The position numbers were made by a program, and so were the translations under genes. Positions 1 to 4,737 of a stretch of DNA of 7,384 nt are shown here, piece after piece; positions within the stretch are counted from its first letter, which is position 1, and every line of letters starts with the position of its first letter. This DNA is from HGM04593 sp045612305. GTDB lineage: Bacteria > Bacteroidota > Bacteroidia > Bacteroidales > Bacteroidaceae. Under the pieces are notes generated by a model that had not been told where the DNA came from, made no database searches, and saw nothing but the letters and a program-made list of their open reading frames with translations. The stretch lies in the NCBI GenBank assembly GCA_045612305.1, contig JAZKYU010000036.1:1-7384 (forward strand), read 5' to 3'.

Positions 1-51
1 AATACCGAGCGCTTCCGGAGCCCAAAAAACTTCAACTATGTTTTTCGTTAA
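1..51 (+). CDS. Possible 3' end of a rightward gene cut by the window edge (unknown product)
   Basis: Frame 1 is open from the window edge to TAA at 49-51 and gives NTERFRSPKNFNYVFR. The mix of Arg, Phe and Tyr codons is plausible for a real C-terminus, but 16 codons are too few to test coding or recognise a family. If real, this gene converges on the leftward small gene at 478-648, and 52-477 is the spacer between convergent genes. The alternative is chance open frame. Confidence 0.35.
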   Translation, partial: NTERFRSPKNFNYVFR

Positions 52-80
52 AAAAGCGATAATATGCGCAGAGCTCTTTG

Positions 81-106
81 CTCCTTTCTGTCAGCACAGA
101 AAGGAG
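81..106. terminator. Perfect 11-bp hairpin, possible terminator or processing site
   Basis: CTCCTTTCTGT (81-91) pairs perfectly with ACAGAAAGGAG (96-106) around a CAGC loop. It lies 29 nt after the possible stop at 49-51 and downstream of the leftward small gene, so it could end or protect either transcript. Neither side has a strong T-run, so an intrinsic terminator is not proven. The right arm holds an AAAGGAGG stretch that resembles a Shine-Dalgarno sequence, but no start codon follows at a useful distance. Confidence 0.45.
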
Positions 107-117
107 GTTAAAGAAAA

Positions 118-203
118 TATATACAATTATAGCAAGGCTTGTGCCTTGCTATAATTGTTCTTCTTTGTGTGTGCAAGTCTTACTTACCCCACAAGTTACC
201 CCA
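118..203. repeat. 86-bp direct repeat, copy 1 (with hairpin)
   Basis: This stretch is identical base for base to 416-501 (offset 298 bp); matching stops at 117/415 and 204/502. It contains a perfect 16-bp inverted repeat (123-158), a linker of about 20 bp, and a 24-bp end segment. Read leftward, that end segment would encode WGNLWGK and a stop, as in the small gene at 478-648. Here the matching frame runs back only to a TAG about 70 bp upstream and has no ATG, so this copy does not look like a gene. Its right end continues 5 bp further in common with the partial copy at 296-324. Confidence 0.95.
123..158. repeat. Perfect 16-bp inverted repeat, 4-nt loop (copy 1)
   Basis: ACAATTATAGCAAGGC (123-138) pairs without mismatch to GCCTTGCTATAATTGT (143-158) around TTGT. 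On the leftward strand it is followed by ATATATTTTCTTTAACC, which is T-rich but not a clean T-tract, so a leftward terminator is possible here. Perfect symmetry kept in both copies points to selection on structure or to recent copying. Confidence 0.9.
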
Positions 204-415
204 TTGACAGCACTCGCTTATCGCATCCCGCGTGGCACAAACTTCGTCTGTGCATCCCGCGACCTATTGCTGCTCGTGCTATCTATGGTGCTTTTTTACT
301 TACCCCACAAGTTACCCCATTGACTTTGTCTAAACTCGGCTGCGCTCGTTGCGTGTATAAGTAGACTTCTACCCACTCGCTTGCACGAGTTTCCACCACT
401 CCGTGTCTCGTGGGG
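204..415. other. Non-coding stretch between the repeat copies
   Basis: No convincing gene is seen. The frames that stay open have no suitable start and recode the repeat ends. Local structure includes a 10-bp direct repeat GCATCCCGCG at 223-232 and 252-261, a partial copy of the 86-bp repeat end (296-324), and a short ACTCG/CGAGT inverted repeat near 375-391. It looks like repeat debris between convergent genes. Confidence 0.6.
296..324. repeat. 29-bp partial copy of the repeat end
   Basis: Positions 296-324 match 180-208 exactly (offset 116 bp), and their first 24 bp also match 478-501. The hairpin and linker of the full repeat are absent. Read leftward, it again spells WGNLWGK followed by TAA. 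The frame upstream has no ATG before a TAA inside the 416-501 hairpin, so it is not a recognisable intact gene. Confidence 0.9.
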
Positions 416-501
416 TATATACAATTATAGCAAGGCTTGTGCCTTGCTATAATTGTTCTTCTTTGTGTGTGCAAGTCTTACTTACCCCACAAGTTACCCC
501 A
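416..501. repeat. 86-bp direct repeat, copy 2, overlapping the end of the small gene
   Basis: This copy is identical to 118-203. Its right end (478-501) is the last seven sense codons and the stop of the leftward small CDS, so coding sequence forms part of the repeat. The rest is the 3' flank of that gene: a 21-nt spacer and then the 16-bp hairpin at 421-456. Confidence 0.95.
421..456 (-). terminator. 16-bp hairpin downstream of the small gene, possible 3' end signal
   Basis: The same perfect inverted repeat as at 123-158 lies 21 nt after the stop of the leftward small gene. That position suits a transcript end or an RNA-stabilising 3' hairpin. The bases after it on the leftward strand are ATATACCCC, without a T-tract, so classic intrinsic termination is doubtful; stabilisation or pausing is as likely. 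Confidence 0.45.
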
Positions 502-648
502 CTCGCCACGGTTGGTGTTACCAAGCTGGGTGCCGGGCTTTGTTGTGTCTACAGTTGTGTCTTTGTCGATGTTGACAGATGCAGCAATCATGTTCTCTGT
601 TGCTACGTTTACCTCTGTTGCGAGAGGCGATACATAAGTCTTTTTCAT
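478..648 (-). CDS. Small 56-aa protein of the Bacteroidales 'MKKTYxxP' type, function unknown
   Basis: Seen: an ATG at 648-646 opens a 56-codon frame ending in TAA at 480-478. The protein starts MKKTYVSPLATEVNVATE, continues through ENMIAAS, is Asp/Thr-rich in the middle (NIDKDTTVDTT), and ends GEWGNLWGK. It has no hydrophobic signal segment. Known: Bacteroidales genomes hold many short proteins starting MKKxYxxP with a conserved first half, an M/L-x-x-S-like step near residue 20-25, and a variable tail; I recall no established function. Context: it starts 48 nt after the stop of the secreted protein on the same strand, with no promoter-like box between, so co-transcription is likely. An AAAGGAGAG stretch lies about 40 nt upstream, too far for a normal ribosome site. 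Its last seven codons belong to the 86-bp repeat, so the WGNLWGK tail may have been acquired. I am fairly sure it is a gene and do not know its role. Confidence 0.8.
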   Translation of the reverse strand: MKKTYVSPLATEVNVATENMIAASVNIDKDTTVDTTKPGTQLGNTNRGEWGNLWGK

Positions 649-696
649 ATCTTTAAAGTTTTTTGTTTTTCAGTTTTAAAAATATCTCTCCTTTTA

Positions 697-2886
697 TTAC
701 TTAACAAGCATCTTCTTGCCGTTGATGATGTAGATGCCGGGAGCTGTGATAGTCTCTACCTTGCGGCCTGTGAGGTCGTATATACCCTTCACTGCGTTGT
801 TCTCCTCGGTTGCACCCTCGATGTTCTCGATGCCTGTTGTGCCGTTCCAGTCGAAGTCGAAGCTGAAGAATGCAGCGTTCTGTGCCTCTGCAGGAGCAGG
901 CATATATGCTTTGTTTGCGTTGTTGAAGAAAGTACCATCGGTCAAAGCGGCTTTGTAAAGACCAACCTTGCCCTCGGGAGCCGAAAGCACGTAAGCGGGG
1001 CCTTCAATATTTTCGTTTGTTGTGGTACCAAGGAGCATATTGCCCTCTACCGCTGTAGCTTGGGGAGCGCGCTTGAATGTATATGTGCCCTCCTCGCCGT
1101 TCAAAATAGCACCTTGCTCTGCGGGAATAGCACCCTCGAAAGCTGTGAATTTTGCATAAACGCCATCGATAGATGTTACTGCGTTTGCTGTAACGCCCTC
1201 GGGGATGAACGATGCGTAATCCAAGTAGAGTGTTGCGTATTTAAGGCTGCTGATAGATGTTGTGAACTCTTTGTACTCTGTTACAAACATTGTTGAGCCG
1301 TTGTCGTTGTCGTCCCAAGCTGCTACTTTTCCGCCTGTTGCGTTCAAGAAGTTATCGTTCTGGCCGGGGTATCTCAAGCAGAAGTAATCCTCGCTGTTCT
1401 TGTTGTCGCTGGGGAATACAATGAATGCTGTTGCATTTGCTGCGTCGCCCATTTGAGCATCGCCGCCTGTTGATACGATGGCTTTAGCCTCTGCTTTGTT
1501 TATGATTTGGAGGTTGCATCTGTCGCCTACGAAAGCCCAAAGGTGAGAGTCGATCTCGTCGGCACCAAAGGTGAGGTCGTTCCACTCTATGCCATTGTCG
1601 TCTTTAGGCTGAATGAATTTCTTGTAGCTATCGTTGAAAACGTGCATCTGTGCATAATACCAAGTGTCGATGTCGTTGATGCTTGCCGCAACCTTGAAAG
1701 GAACCTCTTTCTCTATGGTGAGCTCGATGTTTACAGTCTCGTCGCCGCTAACTTTACCTGCGGGTACCTGTGCTGTTGTACCAAAAGGCAACTCTTTGCT
1801 GATAGTGGGGTAATCGGCGTTTACAATACCTGTCGATGTTTGAGAGTATATTGTTTTTCCACCGAAAGTGAAGTTGTAAGTGATGGTGCACTCGTTGAGT
1901 TTTGAAAGAATTTCTGTAGCATCGAAGTCGGTGCCAATTATTTCTATTTGTGATTGGTTACCACCGTCGTTTGTGTCGTTCCAGAATGTGATGAGTGCAG
2001 GGTTGTATCCGTTAGATATACCCATATGGTATTTGCTGTTGTTTGCATCTACAAGTGCTATAACCCATTTGCCTGGGGTGCCACACTCCAATAACTCTAT
2101 AGATTGCTCGGGTGCGTCGGTGAATGCGGTGTAGTCGCCGTTTTTCTTGACAAATTTTGCAGCACTGATGCTGTAGAGATAGTATTTGTCTTTGCTCGAC
2201 TTGAGGATAGCGAACTGTTGTTCGGGAGATTTCTCGTTGACGGCAACACTTGCACTAACTGTACTTGTTATTGCTTCGCCGTTGCTCACCCAAGAACCAC
2301 GACCGTCGGCGTTGTGGATAGCGTAGATGTTGTTGTTTGCCAAATCTGCGATTGCATTAACATATACGGGTACTTTTTTTACAACAGCCAACTCTTCGTC
2401 GCTAACCTCTATAAACTGCCATTTGCCGTTATTGTTTATACTCTTGTCGGCGTAAACGCTTGCACCTGCATCGCCAGAGTCTGTACCAAGGTTTTTGTTG
2501 TCGCTGGTTCTCTTAAGCTCGTAGACTTTTGCTTCTTCGTCGTTTAAGATTACCTGGTATTCTGTTTTTTTGTTATGGTCATTGTCGTAAAGGCCTGAAT
2601 TCCAGCTTCCTGTGTTGTAAACAAAATAGTCTACAGTCTTTACATTCTGCTTCAAGTAGTATGTGCCCTCGTTTGCAGCTTCCAAAGAGAAGTATTGTGC
2701 TTCTTCTTGTGCTTCGGTGTTAACCTGCAACGCGCCATCCCCTTGGCTGTTGTAACGGGTTGATTTTAGATAGAAACCGGTTTCTACGTTTTGAATACGA
2801 TACCATTTGCCGGTTGTGGGAGTAACTTGTGCCCACGTTGTTACTGCTACGAGCAGCATCAACATAAATGAAGTAAATTTTTTCAT
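697..2886 (-). CDS. Secreted multidomain protein with lectin-like segments and a type IX-like C-terminal sorting signal
   Basis: Seen: 729 residues. A signal peptide of about 20 residues (MKKFTSFMLMLLVAVTTWAQ) has a hydrophobic core and an A-x-A-like end. Residues 27-161 look like a ricin-type beta-trefoil, from KWYRIQNVETGFYL to GKWQFIEV. Residues 185-318 form a second similar block (NNIYAIHNADG, GKWVIALVD). Residues 333-395 form a beta-rich linker. Residues 409-538 resemble a third such block (WYYAQMHV, LWAFVGDR). Residues 548-680 resemble a common Bacteroidales surface-protein segment (KYATLYLDYA, IPEGVTA, AYMPAP). The end, GIYDLTGRKVETITAPGIYI followed by a basic NGKKMLVK, matches the short type IX-style sorting domain. 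Inference: exported to the cell surface or medium, perhaps binding glycans. No catalytic motif is visible, so I assign no enzyme activity. The first ATG was chosen because the signal peptide starts there. The gene probably leads an operon with the small gene at 478-648. Confidence 0.93.
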   Translation of the reverse strand: MKKFTSFMLMLLVAVTTWAQVTPTTGKWYRIQNVETGFYLKSTRYNSQGDGALQVNTEAQEEAQYFSLEAANEGTYYLKQNVKTVDYFVYNTGSWNSGLYDNDHNKKTEYQVILNDEEAKVYELKRTSDNKNLGTDSGDAGASVYADKSINNNGKWQFIEVSDEELAVVKKVPVYVNAIADLANNNIYAIHNADGRGSWVSNGEAITSTVSASVAVNEKSPEQQFAILKSSKDKYYLYSISAAKFVKKNGDYTAFTDAPEQSIELLECGTPGKWVIALVDANNSKYHMGISNGYNPALITFWNDTNDGGNQSQIEIIGTDFDATEILSKLNECTITYNFTFGGKTIYSQTSTGIVNADYPTISKELPFGTTAQVPAGKVSGDETVNIELTIEKEVPFKVAASINDIDTWYYAQMHVFNDSYKKFIQPKDDNGIEWNDLTFGADEIDSHLWAFVGDRCNLQIINKAEAKAIVSTGGDAQMGDAANATAFIVFPSDNKNSEDYFCLRYPGQNDNFLNATGGKVAAWDDNDNGSTMFVTEYKEFTTSISSLKYATLYLDYASFIPEGVTANAVTSIDGVYAKFTAFEGAIPAEQGAILNGEEGTYTFKRAPQATAVEGNMLLGTTTNENIEGPAYVLSAPEGKVGLYKAALTDGTFFNNANKAYMPAPAEAQNAAFFSFDFDWNGTTGIENIEGATEENNAVKGIYDLTGRKVETITAPGIYIINGKKMLVK

Positions 2887-3029
2887 AAGCTATAATTAAA
2901 ATAAGTATTAAAATTCTTGTTGTGTGCGGGGCTGTAGCCTCTTGTGGCTTGCTTGCCCCTGCGTGCTTTGTGGGCAAAAACGCAGGCACATACCAATGTG
3001 ACGCACTTCTGGTGCGTGTATAGTATTTT
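2887..3029 (-). promoter_or_regulatory. Long, structured 5' leader of the secreted-protein gene
   Basis: If transcription begins just after the -7 box at 3036-3043, the leader is about 140 nt. It contains a perfect 6-bp hairpin (ACGCAC/GTGCGT, 3001-3017) near its 5' end and a possible CCTGCG/CGCAGG pairing (2958-2963 with about 2981-2986). An A/T-rich stretch then runs up to the start. It matches no riboswitch class that I recognise. Attenuation or mRNA stability roles are possible but unproven. Confidence 0.4.
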
Positions 3030-3035
3030 GCGGCG

Positions 3036-3043
3036 CAAAGATA
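3036..3043 (-). promoter_or_regulatory. Bacteroidota -7 promoter box for the leftward genes
   Basis: On the leftward strand this reads TATCTTTG, a full match to the TAnnTTTG -7 consensus used by the Bacteroidota primary sigma factor. The expected TTTG-like -33 box about 20 nt upstream is weak or absent. Transcription would start near 3029 and serve the secreted-protein gene and probably the small gene after it. Confidence 0.7.
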
Positions 3044-3572
3044 CGAAAAATATTTGAATAACAGGCGTTTTGCTATATAAAATTTAAATGCTTCGTTTTT
3101 TTGCTTCGGGCGAGGTAATGGTATTGCTTGGGAAAGCGGTGCTGGAGCCTGTACTCTATTTTTGTGTGCTGTTTGTTTGGAGGGCGGTGCGGTGCTTTAA
3201 GTATAGTGAGGTTGTTGGGTATGTGTTCGCATAAGGTGGTGTGGGTTTTCTTCTTTGCGGGCTTGAGGTGTCCTTTTTTTTGCTTGGGGTTGTTTTTGTG
3301 CTTTTTATATGGCTGCGAGTGTGGTGTTTGCTTTCTTTTTTACGCGCGCGTACCTTAATATTATAAACGCGTGTGTGGGTGTTGCTGTTATTCCTTCTTG
3401 CTGCAACGCTTGCAGGCGTAGTGGGGCGGAATCTCTTTTTTTTGAGCTTTGTAATTGTGTAAGGTATAGCTTGCAGTGTTAAAGATGTTTAAAATATGAT
3501 AAAAAATGTGTAAATTTTCACGTGTTGGGTGAAAAAAGCAACAAACTCCTTTTTTATTAGAAAAATAATATC
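3044..3572. other. Divergent intergenic region, G/T-rich on the + strand, with small palindromes
   Basis: No gene is supported here. Roughly 3110-3430 is strongly enriched in G and T on the + strand. Structural items are a 12-bp palindrome TACGCGCGCGTA (3341-3352), a possible 10-bp stem joining 3342-3351 to 3367-3376 with two G-U pairs, a 6-bp hairpin CTGCAA/TTGCAG (3401-3415), and a 7-bp hairpin TTTTCAC/GTGAAAA (3515-3535) about 40 bp upstream of the rpsL -7 box. The open frames here give Cys/Phe/Gly-rich low-complexity peptides, as biased base composition would. Confidence 0.55.
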
Positions 3573-3580
3573 TATCTTTG
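3573..3580 (+). promoter_or_regulatory. Bacteroidota -7 promoter box for the ribosomal operon
   Basis: TATCTTTG matches the TAnnTTTG consensus. An A/T-rich segment with a T-run (3550-3557) lies about where a -33 element would sit, but a clear TTTG is missing. The predicted start near 3587 leaves a leader of about 70 nt before rpsL. I see no other good box between here and the window end, so this is the likely main promoter of rpsL-rpsG-fusA-rpsJ-rplC. Confidence 0.75.
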
Positions 3581-3589
3581 CAAGCCAAA

Positions 3590-3622
3590 ATGGACGACCG
3601 TGTCCGCTTGATTAGTATATAG
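3590..3622 (+). other. Possible 10-codon leader ORF and small hairpin upstream of rpsL
   Basis: ATG at 3590 begins MDDRVRLISI and ends at TAG (3620-3622), only a few bases after the predicted transcription start. It also contains a 4-bp GGAC/GTCC hairpin. It could be a regulatory leader or plain chance; nothing in the sequence shows it is translated. Confidence 0.2.
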
Positions 3623-3657
3623 TTTAAACATAATATAATAATTAAAAATTAATCAAA

Positions 3658-4038
3658 ATGCCTACAATTCAGCAATTAGTAAGAAAAGGCAGAGAGGTTA
3701 TCGTGGAGAAGAGTAAATCGCCCGCACTCGACAACTGTCCTCAGCGTCGTGGTGTGTGTGTTCGTGTTTACACAACAACTCCCAAGAAACCTAACTCTGC
3801 GATGAGAAAGGTTGCTCGTGTTCGCTTGACTAACCAGAAGGAGGTAAACTCTTACATCCCCGGTGAAGGTCACAACTTGCAAGAGCACTCAATCGTTTTG
3901 GTACGTGGTGGCCGTGTTAAGGACCTCCCTGGTGTACGTTATCACATCGTTCGCGGTACTTTGGATACTGCAGGTGTTGCAAACCGCACACAGCGTCGTT
4001 CTAAGTATGGTGCTAAACGCCCCAAAGCTAAAAAGTAA
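3658..4038 (+). CDS. rpsL: 30S ribosomal protein S12
   Basis: S12 lines the decoding centre of the 30S subunit and affects accuracy. The 126-residue protein aligns over its whole length with bacterial S12. TTPKKPNSAMRK holds Lys43 and Lys44, and RGGRVKDLPGVR holds Lys88, Asp89 and Pro91. The positions whose change gives streptomycin resistance in other bacteria are therefore wild type. Asp89 is the residue methylthiolated by RimO where that enzyme exists. The C-terminus ends in the usual basic KRPKAKK. The start follows an A-rich AATCAAA with no Shine-Dalgarno sequence. It is the first gene of the operon, about 80 nt after the -7 box. Confidence 0.99.
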   Translation: MPTIQQLVRKGREVIVEKSKSPALDNCPQRRGVCVRVYTTTPKKPNSAMRKVARVRLTNQKEVNSYIPGEGHNLQEHSIVLVRGGRVKDLPGVRYHIVRGTLDTAGVANRTQRRSKYGAKRPKAKK

Positions 4039-4237
4039 TTGAGGTCTTCCTCAACGAGCGGTGAGTAAAGCGGTTCCCGGCTCGTAAAAAACGGGAACAA
4101 GGCTTTGGAAAACATATTTTATTTAACCGTTTTTGGTTTGTTGGAAGTTATAAAGGTTGAGTAAATATCTCGGTGGAGGTGTTGAAGAAATTGCAATAAC
4201 GCAGCCCAAACAAAAAACATAATTTTCGTAAGAGAAA
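4039..4237 (+). promoter_or_regulatory. Structured rpsL-rpsG spacer, possible S7 feedback region
   Basis: The 199-nt gap is long for adjacent ribosomal genes. Immediately after the rpsL stop is a perfect hairpin, TTGAGG (4039-4044) and CCTCAA (4049-4054), with a TCTT loop. Next, CGAGC (4055-4059) can pair with GCTCG (4080-4084), and GTTCCCG (4073-4079) with CGGGAAC (4092-4098). The order of these arms is that of an H-type pseudoknot with an A-rich final loop (TAAAAAA). The two stems could also act as alternatives. In E. coli, S7 represses its operon by binding the rpsL-rpsG spacer, so an analogous role here is reasonable inference, not shown. No second promoter is evident. Confidence 0.5.
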
Positions 4238-4714
4238 ATGAGAAAAGCAAAACCAAAAAAACGCGTGGTCCTTCCGGATCCCGTATTTAACGATCAGATG
4301 GTGTCTAAATTCGTTAACCATTTGATGTATGACGGAAAGAAAAACATTTCGTACACAATTTTCTATGGCGCTCTTGAGCTCGTTGGTAACAAGATGAAGA
4401 ACGAGGAGAAGGCTCCTCTCGAAATCTGGAAGCAGGCTCTCGAGAACATTACTCCCAAAGTAGAGGTTAAATCACGTCGTATCGGCGGTGCTACATTCCA
4501 GGTGCCCACCGAGATTCGCGCAGACCGCAAAGAGTCTATCTCAATGAAGAATATGATTCTTTTCGCTCGCAAACGTGGCGGTAAATCTATGGCCGAGAAG
4601 CTCTGCAGCGAGATAATGGACGCTTACAACAACCAAGGTGGTGCTTACAAACGTAAGGAGGATATGCACCGTATGGCCGAGGCTAACCGTGCTTTTGCAC
4701 ATTTCCGTTTCTAA
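4238..4714 (+). CDS. rpsG: 30S ribosomal protein S7
   Basis: S7 is a primary 16S rRNA-binding protein that starts assembly of the 30S head and lies near the exit site. The 158-residue product has the usual basic N-terminus (MRKAKPKKR), the conserved DPVFNDQMVSKFVNHLMYDG segment, SRRIGGATFQVP (the beta-hairpin region), and a normal Bacteroidota-like C-terminus ending AHFRF. The ATG follows the A-rich AAGAGAAA, typical here. It is separated from rpsL by the long structured spacer and from fusA by only 23 nt, which supports tight co-expression with EF-G. Confidence 0.99.
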   Translation: MRKAKPKKRVVLPDPVFNDQMVSKFVNHLMYDGKKNISYTIFYGALELVGNKMKNEEKAPLEIWKQALENITPKVEVKSRRIGGATFQVPTEIRADRKESISMKNMILFARKRGGKSMAEKLCSEIMDAYNNQGGAYKRKEDMHRMAEANRAFAHFRF

Positions 4715-4737
4715 TCAAATAAGAAAACTATACAAAG

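Noticed and set aside
283..474. Leftward 63-codon frame across the repeats
   Set aside because: It runs through the hairpin and repeat in a frame different from the WGNLWGK frame, has no family resemblance, and is best explained as chance.
118..501. CRISPR array from the direct repeats
   Set aside because: There are only two full copies and one partial copy, with unequal spacing (116 and 182 bp between the shared ends), no spacer-sized gaps and no cas genes in the window.
118..501. Insertion sequence or transposon
   Set aside because: No transposase frame and no terminal inverted repeats bounding a unit are visible. A small non-autonomous repeat remains possible and is reported as a finding.
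403..1296. Long rightward open frame of 297 codons
   Set aside because: It lies antisense to the end of the secreted-protein gene and the small gene, is very rich in Cys, Val and Leu, and has no recognisable domain. It is a shadow of the leftward coding strand.
3128..3358. Rightward 76-codon frame in the intergenic region
   Set aside because: The peptide is Cys/Phe/Gly/Leu-rich, as expected from G/T-rich DNA. No start context or known family supports it.
3388..3588. Leftward 66-codon frame with a CKRC motif near its end
   Set aside because: Its start sits just beyond the rpsL -7 box, it has no promoter of its own, and the two cysteines alone do not make a zinc-binding domain. A chance frame is more likely.
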